48,964 bases of DNA from Rhodothermales bacterium (GCA_034439735.1 JAWXAX010000070.1:1-48964); one strand, 5' to 3'; counted from the first letter of the stretch, positions 6,572 to 15,408 are shown. Translations and numbers: made by a program. The notes: a model not told the origin generated them from the letters alone.

Positions 6572-8350
6572 TCAAGGCGCGCGCGAATAAACCACCACCC
6601 CATCTACCACCGTCATATCGACCCGGACGCGGTGGATGTCGTGGGGCGGTATGGCGTACAGATCGCGCTCCAGCACCACGATATCCGCCTGTTTTCCGAC
6701 TTCGAGTGAGCCGTTTTCGCCGGCGTCGCCGGCGGCCATGGCCGCGTTGATCGTGTACATCCGCAGGAGCGTCGTGAGGTCCACCCGTTCCTGCGGGATC
6801 CACGCCGGCCCGGTCGAATCCTCCAGCGCCCGCCGGGTGATGCCCACCTGGATGGCGTCCAGCGGGTTCATGGACGAGACGTTCCAATCGCTGCCGCCGG
6901 CAACGACCGCGCCAGTAGCGGACAGCGACGCGATTGGGTACAACCACCGCGACCGTTCGGGGCCGAGCACCGGCTCGGTGAGCTCCGTGATATACGTGTC
7001 CGCGTACGCCCACAGCGGCTGGAAGCTGCCTACCACCCCCAGCTCGGCAAATCGAGGGAGGTCCGCGGGATCGATGAGTTGAATGTGGACGAGGATCGGC
7101 GGCGCGCTGTGTGAGCCGTCGCGGCGAGCGTGGGCGATGGCGTCCAGACTCATCCGGACGGCGCGGTCGCCGATGGCGTGGATGTGGATCTGGAAGTCCG
7201 AGACGTCCAGCGCCGCCACGAGCGTGTCCAGCTGACCGGGCCGATAGGTGGCCGGCCCAGTGACCGGTCCGGTGGCCGGCCCAGTGACCGGTCCGGTGGC
7301 CGGCCCAGTGACCGGTCCGGTGGCCGCCGCCACTTCCGCCACTTCCGCCGCCTCCGATGCCCCGAGATAGGGCGCCAGCAGCGCGGCCGTGCCCGATTCG
7401 ATCACCCCGTCGGCCATCAGTTTAGCCGCATCGATCCGGAAGAAGGGTGTCGCGGGATGCCGGGCGCGCACACTGATAAAGGAATCCACCTGCGCGAGCC
7501 CTCCTTCGGGCGAAACGAACAGAGCACCGATGACGCGGGCCGAGAGCCGTTGTTCAGCCGCCAGCGCGGCGTAGGCCTCGAGCGACTCCGGCGTCAGCGC
7601 GGCTTCGTGCACTGCGGTGATCCCGAACGAATTCGCGAGGCGGAGTGCGTCCTGGATGCCGGCGCGCCACTGGTCGGCCGTGTATGCGGGCAGCGCGCGG
7701 TTGACGAGGTCGACCGCCGCCTCGCGCAGCGTCCCCGACGGCGCGCCCGAGTTGTCGCGCTCGATCCGGCCGTTGGGCGGGTCCGGTGTGGCGCGGGTGA
7801 TGCCGGCGCGTTCCAGGGCGAGGCTGTTTACCCAGGCCGAGTGGCCGTCGGCCGCGAGGAGGAACGCGGGGTGGTCGGGCGTCGCGGCGTCCAGGGCGTC
7901 GCGGGTCGGGTTGGCCCGCGGGAACGCCGGCAGCGCCCATCCGCCGCCGCGGAGCCAGGCGCCGGCCGGCGTGGTTTCGGCGCAGGTCTGAATCTGTGCC
8001 AGGATGGCCTCGGCCATGGCCAGGTCGTCCAGCCGGCACTCGTTTAACTCCACCCCGCTGGTGGCCGGGTGGGCGTGCGTGTCGCGGAAGCCGGGCAGCA
8101 CCATCCGGCCGGCGAGGTCGACGACCCGCGTCGCCGGCCCCACGAAGCGCCCGACCTCGGCGTCGGCGCCGACAAAAACGATCCGCGTTCCCCGCACCAC
8201 GACCGCCTCGGCCCGCGCCGGCGATGCCATCGTATAGACGGAGCCCCCGCGTAGGACGAGGTCGGCCGGCGCCTCGCGGTAGCATCCCGGCGCCGCGAGC
8301 GTCAGCGTGCACAGCAAGCTGAAAGGCAGGATGAAGGTGCGTGTGCCCAT
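6572..8350 (-). CDS. Amidohydrolase family 3 (YtcJ-like) lipoprotein
   Basis: The 592-aa protein from the ATG at 8350 has a lipoprotein-type leader (MGTRTFILPF, hydrophobic core, APGC with Cys23). An upstream start at 8425 would add a non-signal extension. The sequence then matches amidohydrolase family 3: LVLRGGSVYTM opening strand, metal-site GFRDTHAHP (His92, His94), HSAWVNSLAL, a central IHAIGDRAV motif, GSDWNVSSMNPLDAIQVGITR, and the closing DIVVLERDLY strands. Such enzymes hydrolyse amide or cyclic amide bonds; substrate unknown. An unusual Gly-Pro-Thr-Val-Ala repeat of about 27 residues interrupts the middle of the barrel (see 7247-7318). No strong Shine-Dalgarno sequence is seen. Confidence 0.88.
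   Translation of the reverse strand: MGTRTFILPFSLLCTLTLAAPGCYREAPADLVLRGGSVYTMASPARAEAVVVRGTRIVFVGADAEVGRFVGPATRVVDLAGRMVLPGFRDTHAHPATSGVELNECRLDDLAMAEAILAQIQTCAETTPAGAWLRGGGWALPAFPRANPTRDALDAATPDHPAFLLAADGHSAWVNSLALERAGITRATPDPPNGRIERDNSGAPSGTLREAAVDLVNRALPAYTADQWRAGIQDALRLANSFGITAVHEAALTPESLEAYAALAAEQRLSARVIGALFVSPEGGLAQVDSFISVRARHPATPFFRIDAAKLMADGVIESGTAALLAPYLGASEAAEVAEVAAATGPVTGPATGPVTGPATGPVTGPATYRPGQLDTLVAALDVSDFQIHIHAIGDRAVRMSLDAIAHARRDGSHSAPPILVHIQLIDPADLPRFAELGVVGSFQPLWAYADTYITELTEPVLGPERSRWLYPIASLSATGAVVAGGSDWNVSSMNPLDAIQVGITRRALEDSTGPAWIPQERVDLTTLLRMYTINAAMAAGDAGENGSLEVGKQADIVVLERDLYAIPPHDIHRVRVDMTVVDGVVVYSRAP
7247..7318. repeat. Three perfect 24-bp tandem repeats inside the amidohydrolase gene
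   Basis: The unit GGTGGCCGGCCCAGTGACCG plus GTCC is repeated three times without a mismatch, and a fourth copy begins but diverges. Its length is a multiple of three, so copy number changes keep the frame. On the coding (minus) strand it encodes an eight-residue TGPVTGPA repeat. Confidence 0.9.
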
Positions 8351-8441
8351 CGGACAGAAAAATAGCGTAAGCGGGATGCGACCCGCGCTGACGGAGGCGG
8401 CCACGGTGGGATCGGGATACCGCATGGATCACTTTTTGGTC

Positions 8442-8876
8442 TCATCCGGCCGGTTTTGCGCGATATCCCACCCCCCGCATCGTTTCGATGACACGGTCGG
8501 CGCCCACCCGGGCGAGTTTCTGGCGGAGCGTATAGACCTGGACATCCACCACGTTGGTCCCGGGGTTAAATCCCAGCCCCCAGACCTGGGCGAGCAACTC
8601 GTCGCGTGTGAAATAGTGCCCCGGGTGGCGCATGAGCCACTCGAGGAGCGCGAATTCGCGCCGGCGAAGCCGCACGGGCTCGTGCCCGACCACCACTTCG
8701 CGATGCCTTCGGTTGAGGCGGATCGGACCGCACGTCATCCAGTCCGCCACGGGCTCGGGCGGATGCCGGTCGGTCGGCATCTGGTGGACCACCGCCTGCC
8801 CATCCCGGGGTGAGGCATGTGGTAATAGCCGCAGGGGGAAGGCCGGCGGGAGCGATAACGCATGGGACTGGGACAT
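8442..8876 (-). CDS. Stand-alone winged-helix (OmpR/PhoB-type) DNA-binding protein
   Basis: The C-terminal ~100 residues are a Trans_reg_C winged helix: VRLRRREFALLEWLMRHPG, FTRDELLAQVWG, NVVDVQVYTLRQKLAR and the wing RVIETMRGVGYR. No receiver domain precedes it, only about 45 residues of low-complexity sequence. The start is uncertain: ATG at 8876 (144 aa) is used, and ATG at 8963 (173 aa) is also open. The gene is divergent from the secretion ATPase gene at 9093, so it could regulate that operon, but this is inference. Binding sites were not identified. Confidence 0.75.
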   Translation of the reverse strand: MSQSHALSLPPAFPLRLLPHASPRDGQAVVHQMPTDRHPPEPVADWMTCGPIRLNRRHREVVVGHEPVRLRRREFALLEWLMRHPGHYFTRDELLAQVWGLGFNPGTNVVDVQVYTLRQKLARVGADRVIETMRGVGYRAKPAG

Positions 8877-9092
8877 GGCGAGGTCGGGCTGATGCGTGGG
8901 GGATCTTGTTTCTCCTTCTAGACGCGATCGCCCCCCGTCCGCATACCCTGTACGACCATCCAAGTTACGGGATCGTTACAAGTGGGCGACTGGCGATCCC
9001 GGACGTCGCATTTCATTTTCCGCTCATGTTTCTCCTGCCTCGCCGGGCGATTATGGGGTCGTCGAACCTGTATCCTCGTCTCCCATTTTGCC

Positions 9093-10511
9093 ATGCCGCT
9101 TTCGATCGCTGTCCTTCCCACCCCCGCGCCGGCCTTGCTGGCGCTCTTGCCGGCCGTGCTGGCGCATCGGCATCGCGTTGTTCCGCTGGCGCTTTCGGGG
9201 CGTGAACTGGAGGTGGGGGTAGAGGCGTTGCCCGAGCCGGCCGTGGCGCGCCGTCTGGCGTTGGTGACGGGGCGGCGGATCCGGCCGGTGCCGCTGCCGG
9301 CCGAGGATCTGGCCGAACTGCTGTCCGCGTGGTACCCGGAAGGGAGGCGCCAGGAGGTCCTGTCGGCCCCGCGCGAAGCCGGCCCGGTCGGAAGCGCCAT
9401 CCAGCATGTGGAGGTAATCGTGCAACGGGCGCAGGAACGCCGGGCGAGCGATATCCACCTGGAGCCAGCGGAGGAGGGCTTGCGAGTGCGGTACCGGATT
9501 GATGGGGCGTTGCGGGTCGATCGCGTCCTGCCGGCGCGAATGCAGGACGAGGTCGTTTCCCGCATCAAGATCCTCGCGGGTCTCGATATCGCCGAGCGTC
9601 GCCGGCCGCAGGATGGGCGGTTTCGGTTTTTAAGCCCCGCCGGGGAAGTCGATATCCGGGTCGCCACGCTGCCCTCTAGTCGCGGGGAAAAAGCCGTGCT
9701 GCGACTGCTCGACCGGGGCGGTTCGGGGGGAGGGCTTCCGTTCGACCTGGCCGCGCTCGGCCTGGCCGGCCGCGATCACACGAAGCTGCGAGAGGCTCTC
9801 GCTCGGCCATATGGGATGATCCTCTCCACGGGCCCGACAGGCAGCGGCAAAACGACGACGCTCTACGCAGCGCTACAGGCGCTTAATGCTCCCGACATCA
9901 ACATCGTGACCATCGAAGATCCCGTCGAATACGAGCTCCCTGGCGTCTGCCAGACGCACGTCCGGCCCGACATCGGGTATTCGTTCGCGCACGCGCTGCG
10001 TGCCATGCTGCGGCAGGACCCGGACGTGATCTTCGTCGGCGAGATCCGCGATGCCGAGACCGCCGAGCTGGCCGTCCGAGCGGCGCTCACGGGCCACTTG
10101 GTCCTCTCGACGCTCCACACAAACGACGCCGCCGGCGCGGCCGTCCGCCTCGTCGACCTCGGGGTGCCGCCGTTCCTGGTGGGATCGGCCCTGCGGCTCG
10201 TCATCGCCCAGCGGTTGCTGCGGAGGATCTGCCCCGCCTGCCGCATCCGCGCCCATCCGCACGCCACCGACGCCGGCTGGCGCGGGGCCGGCTGCCCCGC
10301 CTGCCACGACATCGGCTACCGGGGGCGCATCGCGGTGATGGAGACGATGCCGGTGTCGGAGCCGATCGCCAACCTGATCGTGCGGCGGGCCGACACCGCG
10401 GCCATTCGAAAACAGGCCCGCGCCGAGGGGATGCGCACGCTCCGGGATGCGGCGCACGATGCCATGAACGCCGGCATCGTCGCGGCCGAAGAAGTGTATG
10501 CCGAAACCTGA
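9093..10511 (+). CDS. gspE: Type II secretion/type IV pilus assembly ATPase (GspE/PilB family)
   Basis: The 472-aa product is the hexameric motor ATPase of a GspE/PilB machine. After a short, poorly conserved N-terminal segment come the N2 domain (ASDIHLEP, RYRIDGALR), Walker A GPTGSGKT (residues 247-254), the Asp box TIEDPVEYELPG, Walker B DPDVIFVGEIRD and the His box TGHLVLSTLHTNDA. A zinc-binding CPAC...CPAC tetracysteine motif near the C-terminus (RICPACR and GCPACHD) is typical of GspE and PilB rather than PilT. The ATG at 9093 is preferred over 8982 because the intervening residues have no family character. First gene of the operon running to 19085. Confidence 0.95.
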   Translation: MPLSIAVLPTPAPALLALLPAVLAHRHRVVPLALSGRELEVGVEALPEPAVARRLALVTGRRIRPVPLPAEDLAELLSAWYPEGRRQEVLSAPREAGPVGSAIQHVEVIVQRAQERRASDIHLEPAEEGLRVRYRIDGALRVDRVLPARMQDEVVSRIKILAGLDIAERRRPQDGRFRFLSPAGEVDIRVATLPSSRGEKAVLRLLDRGGSGGGLPFDLAALGLAGRDHTKLREALARPYGMILSTGPTGSGKTTTLYAALQALNAPDINIVTIEDPVEYELPGVCQTHVRPDIGYSFAHALRAMLRQDPDVIFVGEIRDAETAELAVRAALTGHLVLSTLHTNDAAGAAVRLVDLGVPPFLVGSALRLVIAQRLLRRICPACRIRAHPHATDAGWRGAGCPACHDIGYRGRIAVMETMPVSEPIANLIVRRADTAAIRKQARAEGMRTLRDAAHDAMNAGIVAAEEVYAET

Positions 10512-10523
10512 CCAGAAACGCCC

Positions 10524-12404
10524 ATGATCGCCTTGCACGTGATAATTGGCCTCTTCGCCCTGTTGTGCGTCACCACCGCGCAGGAACGGCCTCCGGCTGT
10601 CGTCGCGGCATTCGACAGGGACCAGCTTCCCGCCGGCGCACACGCGATGCTTGAGGACCTGAACACGCGGAACGCTGACCTGCGGGATGTCCTGCGGGCC
10701 ATCGCGCGGCAACACGACATCAACCTTTGGGTGGATGACCGGATCGAAACCTCGGTGACCGTCCGCCTCGCCGGCGTGCCCGTCCTGGAGGCGTTGCTGT
10801 TCCTGTGTGAACAGCACGGGCTGGCGCTGGAGCAATCGGGCGGCATCCTGCGAGTGGCGATACTGGAACCGCCGGCTTCTCCACTGGAGGTGCGCGTCGT
10901 GGACGGACGTCTTTTTCTCGATCTGCGCGACGCCCCCATCGAAGCGACCGCCCGAGCCTTGGCGGAAGCCGGCGAGACGCCGATCGTCGTGCGCCAGGGC
11001 GTCGCGGGTGTGCTGTCCGGCTACCTCCAGGATGTCCCGTTCGAAGTGGGGCTTCACGCGCTTCTCGACAGCAACGGGTTCGTCCTGCGGCAAGCAGACG
11101 GCATCTGGCAGGTTGATCGTCGCGGCCGTTCGGCCACGGAGGCCGGAGAAGATTCGGGGGCATGGATCGAGGAACGCAATGGCGCGATCGACCTCGACCT
11201 GCGCGACACTGGCATCGCGGAGGCGCTCCAGGCTGTGGCCGACCGGATGGGGTTCGACCTCGTCGTCTATGCTCTCCCCGAAGGTCGGATCACGGTGCGC
11301 GCCTCGGGACTCACCGTCGAGCAAGCGCTGAACTACCTGCTTCGGAACACCAGCCTCACCTATCGCCAGGAAGGCGGTGTGATTATCGTCGGCGACCGTC
11401 AGCTCTCCGGCATCGCTAGCACCCGCCTCCTTCCGCTTCGCCACATCCAACCCGAAGGCATCGCCGAGCGGATGCCAGATGCCATCCGACGAGCCGCAGC
11501 GTTTCAGACGGTCGAGGAGCAAAACGCGCTGCTCGTCACGGCCCCGCAAGACGTCATCGCCGAGGTGGAGGCGATCCTGGTCCAGATTGACGCGCCGACG
11601 CCGCAGATCCTCATCGAGGCGCTGGTGGTGGACTTCGAGAGCAGCGATCTCAGTCAGCTGGGGGTGACCTTTGGACGCGACGGGGGAGGCGAGCCGGGAA
11701 ACGGGCCGGCGGGCGAGACCTACTCTTTCGGCACCGGCGCGGATCAGGCCGGCGGGATCGACTTCGCCGGGGGCGCTCCCGATGCCGAGCGATACGTCAA
11801 CGCACTCGCCGGCCTGTTGGGTGTCGGCAGCATCACCCGGCTGCCGGATGACTTCTATCTCCGCATCCAGGCCCTCGAAAGGGAAGGCAAGGCCCACGTC
11901 CGCTCCCGCCCCCGCATCGCGACGCTAAATGGCCATACGGCCCACATAAGCGTCGGCACCACCCAGTATTACATCCTCAAGACCCTGCTGCCGTTCTCGT
12001 CGTCCGGCCAGGTCAACGAGGCCGAACATTTCGAACGCGTCGAGGCCAACGTATCGCTCGAAATCACTCCGTGGGTGGGCGCTTCCGGCGAGGTGACGGC
12101 GGAGATCCATCCGACATTCGCGACCCCCGTAGGCGTGCTTGACCCCCGTGTGCCGCCGACGATCAACAACCGGACGGTACGGACGACGGTCCGCCTTCGC
12201 GCCGGCGAGACCGTCGCCATCGGAGGGCTCATCCAGGAAAGCGAGTCGGAGGTCTTCAACAAGGTGCCCATCCTGGGCGATATACCCATCGTTGGTCGGC
12301 TGTTTAGAAACCGCCGGAAGGACATGCACCGGTCGGAACTGGTCATCTTCATCACCCCGCATGTCTTCACCGGCAACGTGCACGATATCGAGATCGAGCC
12401 ATGA
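10524..12404 (+). CDS. gspD: Type II secretion secretin (GspD family)
   Basis: The 626-aa product has a signal peptide (MIALHVIIGLFALLCVTTAQ) and is the outer-membrane channel of the machine. It contains three short STN/secretin N-like repeats (LNTRNADLRDVLRAIA, DLRDAPIEATARALAE, DLRDTGIAEALQAVA), then a secretin N domain. The secretin core is marked by HVRSRPRIATLNG, a VGTTQYY stretch and the C-terminal VPILGDIPIVGRLFR...SELVIFITPHV signature. The number of STN-like repeats resembles secretins of pilus systems as well as GspD. The start is 12 bases after gspE, and its stop overlaps the next start (ATGA). Confidence 0.93.
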   Translation: MIALHVIIGLFALLCVTTAQERPPAVVAAFDRDQLPAGAHAMLEDLNTRNADLRDVLRAIARQHDINLWVDDRIETSVTVRLAGVPVLEALLFLCEQHGLALEQSGGILRVAILEPPASPLEVRVVDGRLFLDLRDAPIEATARALAEAGETPIVVRQGVAGVLSGYLQDVPFEVGLHALLDSNGFVLRQADGIWQVDRRGRSATEAGEDSGAWIEERNGAIDLDLRDTGIAEALQAVADRMGFDLVVYALPEGRITVRASGLTVEQALNYLLRNTSLTYRQEGGVIIVGDRQLSGIASTRLLPLRHIQPEGIAERMPDAIRRAAAFQTVEEQNALLVTAPQDVIAEVEAILVQIDAPTPQILIEALVVDFESSDLSQLGVTFGRDGGGEPGNGPAGETYSFGTGADQAGGIDFAGGAPDAERYVNALAGLLGVGSITRLPDDFYLRIQALEREGKAHVRSRPRIATLNGHTAHISVGTTQYYILKTLLPFSSSGQVNEAEHFERVEANVSLEITPWVGASGEVTAEIHPTFATPVGVLDPRVPPTINNRTVRTTVRLRAGETVAIGGLIQESESEVFNKVPILGDIPIVGRLFRNRRKDMHRSELVIFITPHVFTGNVHDIEIEP

Positions 12405-13741
12405 CCGTCCCATTCCTGGATCGCACCGTCACAGGCCTACACGTGGACGACACGGCCATCCGGCGGGTCGATGTCGCACGCCGGCTCGGCCTGCTGAGGG
12501 TGCGCGCCGTCGATACCGAGCCAGTGGCGGACGATGGGCTTGAGGCGGCGCTGCGCCGGCTCGCCGACCGCCTGCCGCCTGGCAGGCGACCGGTGGCCGC
12601 GGCCCTCGACCCGGCCCACGTGTGGCGCGTGATGCTTCCGCCAACCGATGAGTCGGATCCCGAAGCCGAGGCGGACCGGGTGCGCGAGGAAGTACGCCGC
12701 AGCCTCCCCGAAGGCCTCCACCTGGAAGATGTCGTGCTCCGCTGGGCGCGGCTGCCGGCCATCGACGGAGAGCGTCTTTTTGTGGCCTGCGCGCGGCGAG
12801 ATGCGCTGGCGGATCATCTCGGGCTCTTGCGCGACGCTGGACTGGCGCCGGTCTCCGTGGGCTGTTTGACGCTTGAACTCGGCCACGCGTTTGCCTTCGA
12901 TCCTGCCTTCACGACCGGCCCCGCGGCGCTGCTGCGGCTGGAGGTCGGTGGGGCCGAATTGACACGGTATGCCGGTGGTGTCCTCGTCGGGGTTGAAGAG
13001 GTGTTCGACGGGCAGGACGGCTCGGCCGGGTCGTCACTTCCGCCCGGTACGGTGGTTGTCCCGCGCGCCGATAGGCCCAATGCGTTGAATTCGTTGGCGG
13101 CGGCCGCTCCGCTGAAGCCGATCCACGGCCATGCGATGGTGCCGGCGTTGGCGGCGCCGGCGGCGGCGCTGGCGGTTGCGCGCCTGTTTCCCGCGCTGCC
13201 GGCCATCGATTTTCTGGAGCCCGCCGAAGCTCGCCAGGCCCGCGATGTTACCGACCGGCGCGAGGCGGTGCGGGTAACCGCAATATTGGGGCTAATCCTC
13301 CTGCTTCTCGTCGCCGGCATCACCGGGGCGGAGGCCGTTCTCCGCCATCGCCTTGCCGAGGCCGAGGCGGCGGTGGTCAACCTCGCGCCCCAAAGCGACG
13401 CCCTCCGCGCCGGCCGCGCTGCGCTGGAGAACGACCGCGTCCGGTGGCTCCATGTCAACGAGTCGATAGCGGCTCCGACCGGCGCGGCCGGGGCGCTTGA
13501 GCGGATCGGGCGGTCCGTTCCAGCAGAGGTCTTGCTGGAAGGGATTGCGTGGGAAGCGACAGATGGGGAACGACTTGTTTTTTCCGTCGCCGGCCGCTCG
13601 CCTCAGGAAGCGGATTTCGCAGCGCTGATGGAGTTGCTGGAGGCCGGCGAACCGGGTCACCAGGTCTCTCTGGTGTCGGTTGGCGACGGGCGCTTTGTGG
13701 TACAGGTCTCGTTTCCATCAAACGGCCCGGGAGGGGGATGA
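12401..13741 (+). CDS. gspL: PilM-PilN-like fusion (GspL-like inner-membrane protein)
   Basis: The 446-aa protein combines an N-terminal actin-like PilM/GspL cytoplasmic domain (LDRTVTGLHVDDTAIRRVDV, AALDPAHVWRVMLPP, ERLFVACARRDALADHL) with a C-terminal PilN-like part. The latter has one transmembrane segment (AILGLILLLLVAGITGAEAV, about residues 294-313), a coiled coil (LAEAEAAVVNLAPQSDAL) and a ferredoxin-like domain. GspL has this architecture; in many pilus systems PilM and PilN are separate. It would bind GspE in the cytoplasm and GspM in the membrane. The start overlaps the gspD stop. Family assignment is from architecture and position. Confidence 0.8.
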   Translation: MTVPFLDRTVTGLHVDDTAIRRVDVARRLGLLRVRAVDTEPVADDGLEAALRRLADRLPPGRRPVAAALDPAHVWRVMLPPTDESDPEAEADRVREEVRRSLPEGLHLEDVVLRWARLPAIDGERLFVACARRDALADHLGLLRDAGLAPVSVGCLTLELGHAFAFDPAFTTGPAALLRLEVGGAELTRYAGGVLVGVEEVFDGQDGSAGSSLPPGTVVVPRADRPNALNSLAAAAPLKPIHGHAMVPALAAPAAALAVARLFPALPAIDFLEPAEARQARDVTDRREAVRVTAILGLILLLLVAGITGAEAVLRHRLAEAEAAVVNLAPQSDALRAGRAALENDRVRWLHVNESIAAPTGAAGALERIGRSVPAEVLLEGIAWEATDGERLVFSVAGRSPQEADFAALMELLEAGEPGHQVSLVSVGDGRFVVQVSFPSNGPGGG

Positions 13742-13742
13742 T

Positions 13743-14300
13743 ATGACGGTTTCCATCGACACGATCACACAACGGCCCTGGGCGGCCCTTGCACTGGGCA
13801 TCCTCATGGCGTTTCTGGGAATACTCGTATCGATCGTGGGGCCACGCGCAGCCGCTGTCCAGGCGCTGTATCGGGATGCCGTTGCCCTGGAGTCCGAGCA
13901 GGTAACCCTTGCTGGCTGGGAAGAAGGGATGGCCCGACTCGGGCGTGAGCGGGCCATCCTGGCGGCCGTCATGACGCGGGAAAGGGTCTACTTCCCGCGC
14001 CTCGACGAAGAGGCGGCGGTCATCCGCGCCATCGAGCAGGCCGCCGACTCCGCCGGCGTTTGCCTCACCCGCTGGCAACCCGGGGACCCTCGCCGACTCG
14101 AGGCCCACACGGAGCGGGCCTTCGGACTCGATGGGGTAGGCCCGTTTCATGCGGTGGGAGCACTCATCAGCCGGCTGGAACGGACCCCCGGGCGGTTGCG
14201 CGTGCCTGCCGGCTCGATCCGCGCGGTGCGGGCGGGTGCGGTCGAGGTCCGCCTCGAACTCGTCGCCGTTTTTGCCGACGAATCACAGGCTACGCCATGA
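13743..14300 (+). CDS. GspM/PilO-like inner-membrane assembly protein
   Basis: The 185-aa product has an N-terminal transmembrane segment (ALALGILMAFLGILVSIV), then a predicted coiled coil (ALYRDAVALESEQVTLAGWEEG) and an alpha/beta domain containing VIRAIEQAADSAGVCLTRW, typical of the GspM/PilO ferredoxin-like fold. Its place directly after the GspL-like gene supports this. The ATG at 13743 is chosen because it follows the previous stop by one base; a longer upstream frame reads through the previous gene. Sequence conservation in this family is low, so the name rests on topology and synteny. Confidence 0.72.
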   Translation: MTVSIDTITQRPWAALALGILMAFLGILVSIVGPRAAAVQALYRDAVALESEQVTLAGWEEGMARLGRERAILAAVMTRERVYFPRLDEEAAVIRAIEQAADSAGVCLTRWQPGDPRRLEAHTERAFGLDGVGPFHAVGALISRLERTPGRLRVPAGSIRAVRAGAVEVRLELVAVFADESQATP

Positions 14301-14740
14301 CTACACCTGCCTCCAATCAAAAGTGGCTGCCCGCCGGATTGGCCGTGGCGGCTATCGGGATCTGGGGATACAACGTCCTCCAAATCGTTATCGCCGTCGA
14401 ATACCCCCTCGAGGTTTCGGATGTCGCTGAGGCGCCGATCGACGCGGCGCCCGAGCGCCTCCTGCAAGCGCCGGCCCCACCTTACATCGGCGACTTCCGC
14501 GACCCTTTCCACCCGCTGAAAGCACCGTCGCGGCCGATGAAAGAAATACCGACTCCACTGGCTCAATACTCCCTCCTTGCCATCATTGGGGAAACGGCCA
14601 TTCTAGAGGATTCCACCGGCACTGCCCACGTCGCCGCCGCTGGCGATACGCTGGGTCCCTACACACTCCAAGTACCTGCCGCCAACGCCGTCCGGCTCTC
14701 TTCCGGCCGGTATACGAAAACAATTTACCTGCTCGAATAA
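14297..14740 (+). CDS. GspC/PilP-like periplasmic linker protein
   Basis: The 147-aa product has one transmembrane helix (LPAGLAVAAIGIWGYNVLQIV) and a periplasmic tail. DFRDPFHP precedes a small beta domain (YSLLAIIGETAILEDSTGTAHVAAAGDTLGPYTLQ) resembling the HR domain of GspC or PilP, which contacts the secretin N0 domain. DPF is a motif often seen near that domain. It overlaps the previous stop by ATGA. Function assigned from domain character and position; no PDZ or coiled-coil domain typical of full GspC is visible, so it is a short form. Confidence 0.68.
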   Translation: MTTPASNQKWLPAGLAVAAIGIWGYNVLQIVIAVEYPLEVSDVAEAPIDAAPERLLQAPAPPYIGDFRDPFHPLKAPSRPMKEIPTPLAQYSLLAIIGETAILEDSTGTAHVAAAGDTLGPYTLQVPAANAVRLSSGRYTKTIYLLE

Positions 14741-14745
14741 CCGTC

Positions 14746-15387
14746 ATGCATCCCTCAATTATAAAGAAGATCCTCTCCTCGCAAGAGGAGGGGCAACCCC
14801 CTTGCCAGCGGGGGTGGGGAGGAGTCACGAAAGGCAGCAAGACGCTTCCAATGGAGGCGCAACCCTGGCGCCAGTGGGGGTGGGGAGGAGTCACACGAAT
14901 CGGTGAGACACGGTGTCATCCCGCACTTGCTACGGGATCCAGTCGGATGAGTCATCCCTCTGGATCCCCGATTGGGGTCGGGGATGACGAGAAGTTGGAC
15001 GACGCCGGCTTCTCCCTCACCGAACTCATGGTTGTTGTCGTCATCGTCGGTATCCTGGCGATGCTGGCCATACCCCGCTTCCTCAACGTCACCACCGAGG
15101 CCAAGATGACCGAGGCGAAGATGATGCTCCGCCAGGTGCAGACCCTCCAACAGGCCTTTCGGTACGGGAATGACACCTTTACCGCCGACCTCGCGGCGAT
15201 CGGGTTTGAACAGATCGCCCTGCAGCCCGACGGCGGCACGGCACGCTACCGTATCGCCATCGAACAGGCCGACGCTGCCGGCTTTGTCGCTACCGCCACT
15301 TCGGTGGTGGATTTCGACCAGGACGGAATCTTCAACGTCTGGGCAGCCACCGCCGCCGGCGAAATCCGCCAGCGCACCCCGGACTGA
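14746..15387 (+). CDS. gspG: Major pseudopilin (GspG-like) with repeat-derived leader
   Basis: The mature part begins at the prepilin site AG/FSLTELMVV (Gly88/Phe89 numbered from ATG 14746), with Glu at +5 and a hydrophobic helix MVVVVIVGILAMLAIPRF, followed by a short globular domain. Normal leaders are about 6-25 residues. Here the frame stays open back to an ATG five bases after the gspC-like stop and runs through two 42-base repeats and a CGTCATCC element. In-frame alternatives are ATG 14947 (21-residue leader) and TTG 14995 (5-residue leader, similar to MTNDAG and MDDAG of the other prepilins in the operon). The true start is undetermined; the longest is listed. Confidence 0.82.
   Translation: MHPSIIKKILSSQEEGQPPCQRGWGGVTKGSKTLPMEAQPWRQWGWGGVTRIGETRCHPALATGSSRMSHPSGSPIGVGDDEKLDDAGFSLTELMVVVVIVGILAMLAIPRFLNVTTEAKMTEAKMMLRQVQTLQQAFRYGNDTFTADLAAIGFEQIALQPDGGTARYRIAIEQADAAGFVATATSVVDFDQDGIFNVWAATAAGEIRQRTPD
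14787..14894. repeat. Two 42-bp direct repeats (GGAGG...GGAGGAGTCAC)
   Basis: Copies at 14787-14828 and 14853-14894 start exactly 66 bases apart (22 codons) and share GGGGGTGGGGAGGAGTCAC. The first half varies (CAACCCCCTTGCCAG versus CAACCCTGGCGCCAG) while keeping internal complementarity, as in mobile palindromic repeats. Both are read in the same frame as the pseudopilin and encode xEAQP/EEGQP...WGGVT peptides. Confidence 0.75.
14914..14989. repeat. Dispersed palindromic repeat, copy 4
   Basis: The segment runs from TGTCATCCCGC to GGGGATGACG and contains CCCCGATTGGGGTCGGGG. It is related to the elements at 119, 238, 4661 and 37133. It lies directly before the mature pseudopilin coding region and stays open in that frame. 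Confidence 0.55.
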
Positions 15388-15408
15388 CAACGCCCACCTC
15401 GTACCCTC

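Noticed and set aside
9873-11897. 674-codon minus-strand frame across gspE and gspD
   Set aside because: Antisense shadow of two well-recognised genes; no protein features.
14780-14990. Repeat block as a CRISPR array
   Set aside because: Only two 42-base copies with internal variation and no regularly spaced unique spacers or cas genes.
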